From the NCBI RefSeq assembly GCF_037126465.1, contig NC_088201.1, forward strand, positions 87,448,273 through 87,512,272: a stretch of 64,000 nt of DNA, given 5' to 3'. This stretch comes from Ornithodoros turicata (lineage: Eukaryota > Arthropoda > Arachnida > Ixodida > Argasidae). The position numbers were made by a program, and so were the translations under genes. The notes beneath the pieces were generated by a model, which was not told the origin of the DNA, did no database searches, and was given only the letters and a program-made list of their open reading frames with translations. Shown here one piece after another: positions 33,725 to 44,783 of this stretch (positions are counted from its first letter, which is position 1; each line of letters begins with the position of its first letter).

Positions 33725-33875
33725 ACTCAGAATCATGTGATGTTGAGTGATGGACAATGATGTTGTGTGATGTTGAATGATGGGCAATGATGTTATGTGA
33801 TGTTGAGTTTGATGTTGAATGATGGGCAATGATGTGATGCGATGTGGAGTTTGATGTTGAATGATGGGTAAAGTA
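33725..33875 (+). repeat. GATGTTGAATGATGGGCAAT minisatellite
   Basis: Five to six imperfect units built from GATGTTGA(A/G)TGATGG(G/A)CAAT and TGATGTTATGTGATG variants. Confidence 0.85.
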
Positions 33876-36397
33876 GTATAGAAGTTATGAGAAACACAGG
33901 CAATGAGAGTCATAGGCGCGTTTATTGACCCCTGGGCTGAATTCACTCGCCAATTTTTTCCGCTGCGCATATGCGGAGGGTTGACCGCGCGCTTACCCGT
34001 GGGCGGAGGGCTGCGCGTGCGCTTATCGTCGCGCATTGTCGGCCTGGGTCGACTTCTTTCGTCATTTTTTCGCCTCAATTTTTTCGCCGTAATTTCCTCG
34101 CTCATTTTTTTAGAACCATGTCGAATGCAGATTGTGATGACCTCATTATGGTCAGAATCATCATTGTATCATTGTCATCATCTTGTTTCTGTAAATCAAA
34201 ATGAGAATTGTGTCTGTCTTGTCAATGTCTTAATAGCATTTCACTGGCATATTTTCTGCTCGTTTAATATATTTTATTCTTACAGATGACCACAGTATGC
34301 GCACATGTGCAGAAATTTGTTGCTGAGGGTGGGACTACCCCTTGGTACGCGTGGAAGTATGGCTAAGTTAGTTGTGTTTTCTCTCTGTTTGCAGTTGTGC
34401 ACATTATCATTGCATGTGGGTCCTGTTACTATCGAGATACACACAGTAGTGTAAGAGAGCCACTCCACCAAAAAGCCGAATATCCACCAATACACCAGTA
34501 AAAATAAATACTGTTTAAAGTTGGTCGAATTTGATGTAGTAAATTAATGTGAGCTTAATCCTGATGCACGACTGTGACATTCTAGCACAACGTCATTCCT
34601 TATTTCCCGTGTAAAGCAGCAATCGCGACCTTTCAGGATCTAGAGAAACTGAGCGATGTCTTCGTAACATCTTTCGTATACATAATACTGGTCACGTCTT
34701 CGTATAGACCATAATTTTAGCTAGGGACCAGCGTGACCGAGAACACGCCCTTACTTTCGACACAGTACACAACCTACAGCCAGTGGCGTAATGGTGACGG
34801 CAGGTGAACATATATTTATCTGGACAGGACTGCAGTGTGGTTGACTCTACTAATAACTAACGCTCTCATGTTGACGCACAGTATTTTGCGCATTCACTCA
34901 AATGAAATTGTGGTGCAGTAGGTAACAATGCGTTAAATTTGCCTGCATTGCTTGCACATTGCCAGATTAAGTCTGAAGATTCTTTCATTACACGTTGTAA
35001 TACAAAATCTTTACACAGCAGCCAATGCTTTGTCCAATTAAGCTTTCCGTAATCATCAGCCATTATTTTCAATCAAATTTGAACTACTCAGGATCCACAG
35101 CTAACATCTTCGTGTTCTTCGCAAACTACAAAATTCATGTTATGCACATCGTCATCAAGTGTGAGTAAGCAACACCAACAATAAAATTATGAACACCTTG
35201 TTTACGCCACGTAGTGGGATTTGCAAGCATTTTAAAAACCATGTCACACATTAGTTATAAGGTTAGATTATAGACAGGTTATATACAGTTATATACGTTA
35301 TAAGACTAGGCCACATAAACATAGAATAATAACTATGTTCGATAAATTGTTCAACAAACTGGGTACCGAATATAGCATTTGCAGCAGCGCAGAAGTTATT
35401 AGATAGATAAATAAATAAATAGCACGTTATTTGCCGACCCCAGTTTTTGCTCTGTTTTATTCCTAAGTCTTATAAAACGCAGTCACGTGGGAAAACATGC
35501 ATTTATCCATCTTTAAATCCAAAGGGCCCCCCAGACGACAAGCTGTATCCCAAGCGCACGTCTTCGTCAATCGATTGAGCCGAGGTACCCACAGTCCCCA
35601 CAGGAAATGCTCGCATTGTGGCTCCACCGTCCCTGCAAAATGGCTACGCTCTGGATACAGCAAAAATGCTGGCCTGTAACTGTTTATGTGTATGGTAATT
35701 GTGACATTGCAAAATAAATCATGTAGTAGAAAAATACGCTATACGTTGATAGGTGCAAAAACATTTAAATACGAGTGATTATTTACTACATCGGGCTACA
35801 ACTACGCCGAAGACGTACAGAGCTTTCTACCTAAATCACCTAGATTAATATTGCTGTGCTTGTATTTCAAATGCTACAACTTTAATGCAGACATACGCCA
35901 TCTTCAGTGTGGTTTTGGTTATTTTGCATGATTCTCCTTTTCTTTTCTTTTTTCTTGCATAGGGGAACTCCCGTAGAGCATAATAGCATGTTTGACCATA
36001 TGGATGCAGTAATACTAGTTAAAGTGCCTGAAAATGCACTGCTGCATGCAGGTTACTGCATCTGTAAATTTATGTTGCGCGTTTTTCCGTAACTGCATAC
36101 TTTGACCGGTAGAGAATGCGCAGGCAGAAAGACAAACAAGAACCCGCTTGTTAGCACTGCAGGGCACCTGAAATTGAGAATGCTGTGAGGGAGGAAACAA
36201 CAGCACAGGGCAGCAGCCATGGCAGAACCTTAACACAAATTGTGCCCTATTTTTCAGAGCAGATATACGTCACAAAACCTACTGGACCACGATGAACACA
36301 TTGCATCGCAGTTAATCAGAGGAGCGTCCGAGGCCTCAGAAAGGCGTGTATTTTCTAAATATATCCAGCTACAAATGTAAATTACATATATGCAAGA
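33876..36397. other. Intergenic, no gene recognised
   Basis: This 2.5-kb stretch is AT-rich after 34500. Short open frames show no domain and no repeat boundaries were recognised. Confidence 0.5.
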
Positions 36398-37377
36398 TAC
36401 GAGGGGTGTTCAAGTCAAACCGGGACTTCTCATTTTTCGCAAAAGTAAAATGAACTTATAGGCGAGAAATTAGTTTTATTTTCCAACGTAATCTCCAGCT
36501 GCACTAATGCACTTGTCCCAGCGTTTCACGAGGGCTTGGATGCCAGCAGCGTAGAAATCCTTACCGGCGCGTAGCAGCCATGATCGGACTGTATTGTTGA
36601 CCTCATCGTCGCAGTTGAAGTGGCGGCCCCCAAGGAACGCCTTCAGTGGCCCGAAGAGATGGAAATCGCCGGGGGCGAGGTCTGGACTGTAAAGGGGATG
36701 TGGCGTAGCCCTTGCGCCTCTAAAAACCTCTAACTACATACATACAAGGGGGATGTGGCAGCAACTCCCAGCCAAGTTCCTGTAAGGTGCGTGTCGTGAG
36801 ATGTGCGGTATGCGGGCGTGCATTGTCCTGTAAGAGGATGACTCTTTTGGTGATGAGGCCCGGCCGCTTTTGCTGCAGCGTCTTATGCACATCCCTGAGA
36901 ACCTGGCAGTAATATGCAATATTGATCGCATTATATGCACTATTGATATCGAGACATGTTATCCGTCGGTCCTTGAGGAATAGGCGCCCCACAAGTTGGA
37001 TGTTCTCAGGAACTCTGACACCGGGCTCTGAGCCGCCCCGGGCGGGGTCGTCCTGCACTGATGTACGGCCGTCTCGGAACCGTTTGCACCACTCAAACGC
37101 TTTGCTGTGGCTAAGTGTATCGTGGCCATACTGAGCCTGAAGTCTTCTGTGAATTTCAGATGACTATATGCCTTCACAATTCGCTGTTGGATGTGCGCGC
37201 TCACCTTGTTGTCGGCCATCTTGTGCAGCACGTGCCCTCTGTTTTGCACAAACTTTGGACCACCACGTGGTGAATGCGGAGGCCTGTCGCGTGTGAAAAT
37301 GACGAAAAAGAAGTAGCGCAAGTCATTTGTACACTCAGGAGACAGAAAGTCCCGGTTTGACTTGAACGCACCTCGTA
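36398..37377 (-). mobile_element. mariner element with inactivated transposase
   Basis: The terminal inverted repeats begin ACGAGGGGTGTTCAAGTC (from 36400) and ACGAGGTGCGTTCAAGTC (reading in from 37375), flanked by TA. The size, about 0.98 kb, suits a shortened mariner. Confidence 0.92.
36405..37222 (-). pseudogene. mariner transposase, DD34D-type, broken
   Basis: The N-terminus reads MADNKVSAHIQQRIVKAYSH. After a frameshift near 37080 comes QDDPARGGSEPGVRVPENI. The catalytic region has KRVILLQDNARPHTAH with the second Asp and, in the distal part, YSPDLAPGDFHLFGPLK with the third. It ends RWDKCISAAGDYVGK before TAA. A 45-bp insertion at about 36705-36748, flanked by a duplicated GGGATGTGGC, splits the segment just before SPDLAP. 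The N-terminal DNA-binding region is shortened. The enzyme would have cut and joined the TA-flanked ends. It is inactive now. Confidence 0.88.
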
Positions 37378-38844
37378 ATTAAAGGGACAGTCTGGGAAAC
37401 CCGGCAGTTGATTTTGTCCAACTGCCACGCAGGCTTACATGTTGTGTGGAAAATTTCAGCTAACAAAATGGCGTGGTTTTCGAGAGACCAAATAAAAACA
37501 ACTCTGCTGACGACATCCGGTTTCGTGGCAACATTGATATGCTCCACCGGCATACATTTACAGCAAATTTTACATGCTTGCGCCAATGAACCAAAAATAG
37601 TACACTGTCGCAATGCCCCGAAGAAGGAAACAAAGTGAAAACGAACAACACGAAGTAACTGCCCATTTTATTTATGACCTCGTGCTGTGCATGGACACAA
37701 TAGTAACATAGCACTGTCCGGAACATTACCTCTTGCGAAAATTACAATTCAGTGAGACAAATTTGCATCTAAATACAGATAAGGCTATGATCTCACTCCC
37801 CTCTTAAAAAGAGGCAACTTTGTACCAGACCTGTAGCTCTCATTTTCGTCTGTTGGTGGTGAAACTGGTGCCATTCGGAAGCTATGATTCTTGACTTGGG
37901 GGGACCGTCTTCTGATTTTCGGCCAGGCATGCGGTTGCGGCGCCAAGGCCTGGAGCATGCCAATATTTTCGATTATGGGTGGTCTTTGTACGAAACTGGC
38001 GCAAAAGGGAGAGCAGATAGCGGCACACAATTTGTTGCGTTGTGTTGTTCTGTGATACGTGGAGGGTGGACCGTCTCGCTCTTATTGATATATGACGCCG
38101 ATAATCCGGAAGCGCCTTCAGAAAAACATGAAAAATGCCTTTCTTTGGCTTCCTGTTTCGAGGTGTTCTAATGTCACCACACCAGCCTAGAAGTGGCAGT
38201 GGATGGGCAATTATGCGCAAAACAATTGCTGAAAATTTCAGCATGATTGGAAGAGCACAGCGCAGGTTATTACGTTCCCAAGCATTCCGACCAAAGCATT
38301 CCAAAGCATTCCAAAGCATTCCGACCAAATTGAAACTATACAGGATTTTCGGTGGCCACATCGTGGCGGAGCATGTAACTACCGTGTGATCAACTCCAGT
38401 ATTCTGCGAAAGGTGGCGCTTGCGTCACTTGTGTTCGTTACGTCACGTTGGTTGCGTACAGCTCTGGCTGTGCCGCCGCTGTGCTGCGGGACGCATTCAT
38501 TCATGCCGTGTTGGCAGGTGCTGACCGTCGTGTTCTGATTTGAACTGTTGATACTGCGGTAGGCTGCACGTTCATAGTATCGTTGCTGCTGCCGCTTCGC
38601 ACAAACTGGAAACGCGCGGCAATGACACGGCCGTGCAAGAATCCTCGGAAACCGTGGAGTTGCGGTCGGAAATCAGTCCTGCGTCGGCGGCTGGCGAGAG
38701 AGAAACGGTAAGTTGTAACCAAGTGATTGTAACTTTGTACTGGTGCAGTGCGCTTGCTCTTATTTATTTGTTATTCCCCGTAGGCAATCCAAACTGTGGC
38801 CTTTGCCGCCTTGTATGGTCTTAGGCATCAGTGGTCTTAGTCTA
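37378..38844. other. Intergenic, repeat-like; no confident gene
   Basis: It starts with AAAGGGACAGTCTGGGAAAC, a form typical of dispersed repeats, and contains a triplicated CATTCCAAAG near 38282-38322. The 38400-38700 part is CpG-rich. An ATG at 38622 opens 29 codons ending at a GTAAGT donor-like site near 38709; this could be a first exon, but no partner exon was found. Confidence 0.35.
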
Positions 38845-40261
38845 CACTCTAAATCTTTTTACACCTTAAAGGGTGTAAACCCAAATGTGCAGGGCACGCA
38901 CCCTTTAAGGTGTAGTTTAACACCGTCAACATAGCTAGGGCGTAATCATGTGGAAGGGCGTGATTCTCAACGGCGAATAAGAAAATACGTAGAAAAGTTG
39001 TCAGCTTGATGCGAAAAATCTTTTTTCGCGTCGAGCTGACAACACTTTCTGGGCATATGCCCAGGATCATCTAGGAATGAAGTGTATTTGTATGTCATTT
39101 TGATAACCACCAAATGAACATATCTATAAAAAGTTTCACTGCATCTAAAGTATTCAGTAAAAGTTGCTCTGCTCATGCAGCATATGGTGGTATGGCATGG
39201 AGGATGGTAATTGGTGAACTCTAATGCGATCAACTATGTTAAGGAAATATATACGGCTATACATAGGCAACTCAAGAATAGCCAATTCACCAGGACACAC
39301 TTCAATGAGCTATATGAAAAATGGTATGTATGGCCTGTTATATGCTCTGAATTGTTTGCTCGGCTTTGTTGTTGTTTTTTACTGAAAACTGATGGAAGAA
39401 GAGACGTGTCACTTGAACAGGTACCAGAATGTCACATAAGAAAGCTTCTGTCAGAAGTGTCACGATTGATAGCTTTGCAGTTTCAGCAAGTTGTGTAATT
39501 GTAAAAGAAATGGCTGAAAATGACTTCCCGGTATTTTCAGAGATCTTAGGAATATATGTTGTAAATTGTCAGATTATTTTCATTGCCCTGTGTTTAACCA
39601 CCGTTGAATACGATTGCCACTTGCATGTCCATGTGGTAGCTACCACTCAGGAATCCACTGTTTTGAAAAATTGGAAGAGCGTTTCACCTGACGTGCTGAA
39701 CCTGCACAAACTCCCGGATGGCAGGCGCGTTATCAATCCATGTCATGCGCTTCTGTAGTGTGCCTTACTTATGCCAACTCATGTGACGCGCTCTCTGATT
39801 CCCTATGTTATTTCTTAACTGGCGTCAATCTCTCCTTAGTGTGCCTGAATTAATCCACGCCTGGCTGTTAATCATGCAATGTGTTTATTATTTCGTCATG
39901 TCGTGCGTTCTTCTAGTGTTTCGTAAGTAATTTTATGTAATGTGGAAAACCTGCCCACTTCATCGTCAAAATATAATTGTTGTTGTTGTTACGTAATGCG
40001 CTCCTTCCCCTGTCATGTCTGCAGTACTCGATCTCCTTTCAGTGACCAAAGTAAATGTATGTTCAAGATTCAAACACACCCTAGAATATACCCTGTATCA
40101 CACCCTCACCGAGATTTTCCAGAAAAGGGTGTAATACACCATTCTTACACCCTCAAGAGCTCTCAAACAGATTTTTGGGATGCACAAAGGGTGTATTACT
40201 CCTGTGTACAACCATTTTCCACCCATTTTACACCTTTAGAGGTGTGAAAAGATTTAGAGTG
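38845..40261. mobile_element. Internally deleted CACTA (EnSpm) element, 1.4 kb
   Basis: The termini are CACTCTAAATCTTTTTACAC and, inverted, CACTCTAAATCTTTTCACAC, about 35 bp each, flanked by TA on both sides. GGGTGTAA/TTACACCC motifs are repeated in both subterminal regions (38870-38915 and 40075-40240). The CACT start, short target and subterminal repeats are CACTA traits. It retains only a fragment of coding sequence (39211-39758). Confidence 0.78.
39211..39758 (+). pseudogene. C-terminal fragment of a CACTA-type transposon protein
   Basis: Two overlapping frames give a stretch with QVPECHIRKLLSEVSRLIAL and then FPVFSEILGIYVVNCQIIF, ending PDGRRVINPCHALL before TAG at 39756-39758. A beta-strand-rich tail of this form, ending in a short basic segment before the stop, follows the catalytic domain of animal CACTA transposases; the gene at 55441-58429 ends in a comparable tail. 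At least one frameshift is needed. The identification is by pattern only. Confidence 0.45.
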
Positions 40262-40899
40262 TAGTGTCATTGCCTTGACTCTGGGGGCAGGACTGAGAAG
40301 CACCTGTATTACGACTCTCCCCCGATGATTTTTTTTGATAGTCTGAGGTGCAGCACAGGAGTAAAAGGGTGAGGATGGACAGCGTTCTCTAGGTTTGGAA
40401 CTGTCTTCTGCTGTATATCTCACTTCGATATTTCATTTCTGCCCATGAGAGCATTGCCAAGTTTTTGTGCATTTTGACTTTTTCAGATTACCACAGTGGT
40501 GCCAACTTTCACTTGCGGCTATCCAAGAGCGTACGATGTGATGCGGTTCAGGTCGACCCGGATGTTATCATAAACAATATATGCATTTACCAATTTATAA
40601 TGGCTGTGTTCCATCTCCTCTTTTTCTATGTTTGCTACAGTTGCCTCACTGCCTCATCCCGTTGTTTTACCCTCGCCAAGCGAATGGCCGCTTCCGCAGT
40701 ACGATGAACTCAGCATGGGCATGTTCATAGCAATATCACAATGCCCGTACTAACATACCTGAAATTTGACCCGTTTAGTCTCACCATATGTTCTCGTCTT
40801 CTTTCTTTTTTTACCTTCTCCAACGTCCTGCGGTCTCGTGAAAAGTTATCGTATATATTCTTCTCCCACAAAAGTCTTCTAACACTTTGAGTACGTTAT

Positions 40900-41200
40900 G
40901 CAAGAGCAGCAAATACACCAACTTGCGCGAGATTTCCGACCACTGACCTGCTGCAATCCGGTTAGCATGGCACACGGCCAGAGGAGGACAGATGACCGAG
41001 ACAAATAATGGGAAAGCGCGCCCGTTCACATTCCTTCGGTTGTTGTACCACCTGTCGAATTGTAAAAGAAAATCGTGGGGGAACGCATAAGGCTGTTATT
41101 CGAAACGTGTTTCTTGTGTGCTTCCTTGTTTGTTCCTTGTCTCTCGCAACGTGTCCTCGGCCTAACATATTGGCCTTGGCTCATAATCGTTGTTGTGAAC
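40900..41200 (+). repeat. Unidentified repeat family, copy 1, left piece
   Basis: It aligns with 48430-48710 by eye: shared CGGTTGTTGTA, GAACGC, ACATATTGGC and TCGTTGTTGTGAAC-type landmarks in the same order. It is cut at 41200 by an insertion and continues at 44263. Confidence 0.7.
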
Positions 41201-41207
41201 GGGTCTA

Positions 41208-41415
41208 GGACATTTCGGTGCGGACATTTCGGTGCACGGACATTTCGGTGCACCGACATTTCGGTGCACGGGCATTTCGATGCACGGGCATTTCGATGCA
41301 CGGGCATTTCGGTGCACGGACATTTCGGTGCACGGACGTCTCGGTGTACGGGCATTTCGGTGCACGGACGTCTCGGTGTACGGACATTTCGGTGCACGGA
41401 CGTTTCGGTGCAAAG
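41208..41415 (+). repeat. 16-bp minisatellite, left terminus
   Basis: About 13 units of GGACATTTCGGTGCAC with variants (GGGCATTTCGATGCAC, GGACGTCTCGGTGTAC). Confidence 0.95.
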
Positions 41416-41841
41416 CGTTACAGCGGCAGGGGATCACTGCAACGCCGGTTCCGGGAAAAATAGTCCCGGGAATGGCTGTCACGATGTCGACATATCGTCA
41501 TAAACAAAAGGAAGAGGGCGGCTTGGCATCCGAAGTAGTGTTGTCAGAAAATTTGATTTACATAGAGAAGAACGTGCTTTATGTATTTTTGTGCCCTATT
41601 ATAGCTTTAAAACATAATCTGGATGTGTTCGTGGTCTGTCATGGCTAAACTTTTGGGGCATTTTCTTCTTTAATATTTTGCGCCACACGTTCTAGTCGGT
41701 GCTGTACAGATATTCATTTTTTAATTTCTTTTTTGAAGAGTAGTTGAAGAATTGCTTTGTCATTTTGTAGTGCGTATTATCTCGAAGAGGGTATCTTCAA
41801 GGTGCGGATATTATGCAATTTGAATTCCATCTGTTGAGGAC

Positions 41842-42135
41842 GTGTCGGTTACATCTTTGGTGGAAGCATATGACAAGACGTTATTCCCATTGTATTCCAA
41901 AAAGTTACCAAGTTACCATGTCCCGGTGTTCAGAAGGGAATATAGCAGTTCGTGTGTTCCCGTTTGGATAAAAACTCTGCACCTTTCCGTGGCTCTTCAA
42001 GTTTGCATAAATGGAACAAAAGTCTTCAAGCATGAAATAAGCCGTTTTATCGCATCATGGCCATCCCGTGAGGGATCCATGATCTCATCCATTGTGATGA
42101 GCTATGTTAAAAATAAACCAGCAAACAATTGTTGA
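41842..42135 (+). CDS. Possible C-terminal coding remnant of the 3.06-kb element
   Basis: A 97-codon open frame begins in the inner end of the left inverted repeat and runs into unique DNA, ending before an AATAAA-like AAAATAAACC. It reads TLHLSVALQVCINGTKVFKH in its middle and ends YVKNKPANNC. No domain was recognised. It could be the tail of a lost transposase or chance. The later LTR insertion at 42212 lies just downstream. Confidence 0.25.
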   Translation: MSVTSLVEAYDKTLFPLYSKKLPSYHVPVFRREYSSSCVPVWIKTLHLSVALQVCINGTKVFKHEISRFIASWPSREGSMISSIVMSYVKNKPANNC

Positions 42136-42211
42136 TTATTAAAATTAAATTTATGACTATCACATCTTACTTTAGCAATACTTTCCACAACCGCCTCTTC
42201 GACATACCTAT

Positions 42212-42516
42212 TGCCACGAATCATCATCGTGAAACTTCCAGAGCAGGTACGAAACGGTACATCTCATCCCGGCGCATGCTGAAGAGGAGGCAAGAAGCTT
42301 CCAGACACATCGCCTGCTCTCTGGCAGACGCACATGCTGTTTCTAGACTTTTCGGCGCAACGCTTAAATGCTTGTGCGCTCCAAGCTGGAGCATTCATTC
42401 ATTCTTTGGACTCAGCCTGTGTTGAGAGCTATCGCTCTTGTGTTTTGCTACCAAGTAGTCTAATAAACCGTTTGATGTTTATTCGACGACTCGCCGACCC
42501 ATTTCGCTTCGTGACA
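42212..42516 (+). repeat. Left LTR
   Basis: Starts TG and ends CA, and carries AATAAACCG near 42461. It is about 97% identical to the right LTR by eye, with a 4-bp CATT duplication difference near 42400. Confidence 0.92.
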
Positions 42517-42764
42517 TTTCTGGTGGAGGTGCGGGGCACCTGCTCAACGGCCTGGAAGAACAGAAACGACTGAGTCGAAGACAGCGTGGTCTACCTTCGG
42601 AATTCAGGCCATTGGGACACCCAACCCGCAAGAAGATGAATACGACAGCCACCATCGGCAGCGCGGCACGGCAACAGCTGGGCGTATTCGCGACCCACCC
42701 AGCCTTGCACCACTCAGCTACCAGCCACGCGCACAAGGAACTCGCAAGACAGACGTACGGCGAA

Positions 42765-43135
42765 CGTCAGACTTGAGGCCGCTCTGCTACCACTGTGAAG
42801 AAGCCACCCGGGTCCACCGCCGTGTCCCGTACCGACGCCTTGGCCTTCCCGGATTTTCACCCGATGCCTCCCCCCCCCCCTCAGCGCATAGTCATCCTGC
42901 CCCAATCGAAGACTCTCTACGGCAGCAGCATGCTTCTGCTGACTCACGACGCGATCAGTCTCCGAGCTCGACGAACAGCAATACAGACCGCCGCGACGCT
43001 CAAAACCTTACCAGTGACCTGCAAATACTCATCGACGACCACGAGACAACTGCATTAATCGATAACGGCGCCGACGACAATGCTAAAGACGACGACGTTG
43101 CCTACGAGGCTTCGCAGGGTGCAAACGAAATGCGA
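42765..43135 (+). pseudogene. gag zinc-knuckle and protease remnant of the deleted LTR element
   Basis: The frame reads LCYHCEEATRVHRRVPYRRL, a degenerate CCHC knuckle that has lost its last Cys, then GLPGFSPDA, a Ser/Asp-rich linker, and finally ETTALIDNGADD. The last resembles a retropepsin active site in which DTGA has become DNGA. No reverse transcriptase or integrase follows; the purine tract and right LTR come next. It cannot encode a working product. Confidence 0.7.
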
Positions 43136-43189
43136 TGAGCCGACACAGGTTCTGACATCGGGACGATGCCACGTCTACGGAGGGGGCAA

Positions 43190-43491
43190 TGCCACGAATC
43201 ATCATCGTGAAACTTCCAGGGCAGGCACGAAACGGTACATCTCATCCCGGCGCATGCTGAAGAGGAGGCAAGAAGCTTCCAGACACATCGCCTGCTCTCT
43301 GGCAGACGCACATGCTGTTTCTAGACTTTTCGGCGCAACGCTTAAATGCTTGTGCGCTCCAAGCTGGAGCATTCATTCTTTGGACTCAGTTGTGTTCAGA
43401 GAGCTATCACTCTTGTGTTTTGCTACCAAGTAGTCTAATAAACCGTTTGATGTTTATTCGACGACTCGACGACCCATTTCGCTTCGTGACA
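43190..43491 (+). repeat. Right LTR
   Basis: Second copy of 42212-42516. Confidence 0.92.
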
Positions 43492-44134
43492 CTATGAAGC
43501 ATAAGTGCATAACCCATGAAAGCCCTGCTTTTACTGTTGAAAAGACGACCAGTTTATGGCTCAGCGAGTCTAACAGGCTTTGTTGGGGCACCACGGTAAT
43601 ATTATGTGGTTGTTTAGGCCTTGAAAATACGCGGCAATCACCGAGGAAAGATTATGTAGGAATACAAGGGGAATAAAGTCTAATCAAATGCTTCCACCAC
43701 AGATGTAACCGGCACGCCCTCAAAAAATGGAATTAAAATTGCATAATATCCGTACCTTGAAGATGCCCCCTTCGAGATAATACTCACTACAAAATTAAAA
43801 AAGCAATTCTTCATCTACTCTCGAAAAAAGAAATAAAAAAATGAATATCTGTACAGCACCGACCAGAACATGGGGCGCAAAATATTAAAAAAGAAAATGC
43901 CCCAAAAGTTTAAAAGTCACGACAGACCACGAACACATGCGGATCAGGTCTGAAATATAGCTATAATAGTGCACAAAATACATAAAGCACGTTCTTCTCT
44001 ATGTAAACCAAATTTCTTTACAACACTACTTCCAATGGCAACCGCCCCCTTCCCTTTGTTTTATTATGATATGTCGACATTGTGACAGCCGTTTTCGGGA
44101 CCATTTTTCTGGGACCCCTCAGCAACGTTTTGCA

Positions 44135-44256
44135 CCAAAATGTCCGTGTACCGAAACGTCCGTGCATCGAAATGTCCGTGCACCGAAATGTCCGTGCACC
44201 GAAACGTCCGTGCACCGAAACGTCCGTGCACCGAAATGTCCGCACCGAAATGTCCG
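44135..44256 (-). repeat. 16-bp minisatellite, right terminus
   Basis: About 7-8 inverted units (GTGCACCGAAATGTCC and variants). The number differs from the left end, so the two ends have changed independently. Confidence 0.93.
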
Positions 44257-44262
44257 GATCCC

Positions 44263-44783
44263 GTTGTGAACGAACTAAAAATCGTAGGACCCTATGTTTG
44301 CGCCTAGAGAGCAATACGTGCGTGTAGTGTGCCTGTGGACCAAATCTAGCGGTACAATGAACGACTGTAGCATTTCGTGCAGCACTATCTTCGGTGCGCA
44401 AGCAGCCATGGCCTCAAGGAAATACAAAACTGTAATCGGTATCATCAACATAATTATCGTAATGAACCTAATTATCGCAATACGTTTGAACAGTTGCACA
44501 CCTCGCCGCGCATGCAGAATCATATCCGGTTACTGCAAGTGTCACTGACATCCTGCGTGTTAGATAAAGCTGTTAGGGGCAACAAGCAGGCTCCTACAAA
44601 AGAATTGTCACTGCTAGGCAATGAATGTGAACACAGAAAAGGCTACGAGCTAATTCTCTTCCGTCTCCCAAACACACGCTTCTTCGTGTTGTTCCTTTAT
44701 TTCTTTTTTTCTTCATTGTTTCTAGTCGAACGGAAGGAACCGGGTTATGCACCAGTTTGCCTGCGTCCTGTCTCTTCGGTCGG
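44263..44783 (+). repeat. Unidentified repeat family, copy 1, right piece
   Basis: Continues the 40900-41200 sequence and aligns with 48710-49215 (GAACTAAAAATCGTA, ACAATGAACG, AAGCAGCC, GCTGTTAGGGGC, AAGCAGGCT, ACAAAA, TTGTCA, GCTAGGC). It is cut by a hAT MITE at 44784. Confidence 0.75.

Larger units (their letters stand above)
42212..43491 (+). mobile_element. Deleted non-autonomous Ty3/gypsy-type LTR element, 1.28 kb
   Basis: It has LTRs of 305 and 302 bp, both TGCCACGAATC...TTCGTGACA, and a 4-bp target repeat CTAT at 42208-42211 and 43492-43495. A TGGTGGAGGTGCGGGG primer-site-like sequence follows the left LTR, and a purine tract GGAGGGGGCAA precedes the right one. Only a gag/protease fragment remains inside. 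Confidence 0.92.
41201..44262. mobile_element. 3.06-kb element with minisatellite-bearing 0.6-0.7-kb inverted repeats
   Basis: The ends are GGGTCTAGGACATTTCGG and, inverted, GGGATCCGGACATTTCGG. They are flanked by GTTGTGAAC at 41192-41200 and 44263-44271, a 9-bp duplication (10 bp if the next G is counted). Inverted repeats run 41201-41904 and 43659-44262. The outer ~200 bp (left) and ~130 bp (right) are a 16-bp tandem repeat. A 9-10-bp duplication and long inverted repeats fit a Mutator-like element; no transposase is recognised. A Ty3-type element is nested at 42212-43491. Confidence 0.85.

Noticed and set aside
37882..38361. 159-codon minus-strand frame
   Set aside because: Low-complexity composition, overlaps open frames on the other strand, no domain; probably part of a dispersed repeat.
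39211..39498. Stand-alone host gene at 39.2-39.8 kb
   Set aside because: It lies inside CACTA terminal repeats and resembles only the tail of a transposon protein.
41026..41503. Several overlapping 60-140-codon frames at 41.0-41.6 kb (repeated Cys/His/Arg peptides)
   Set aside because: They are translations of the 16-bp minisatellite, open in several frames on both strands.
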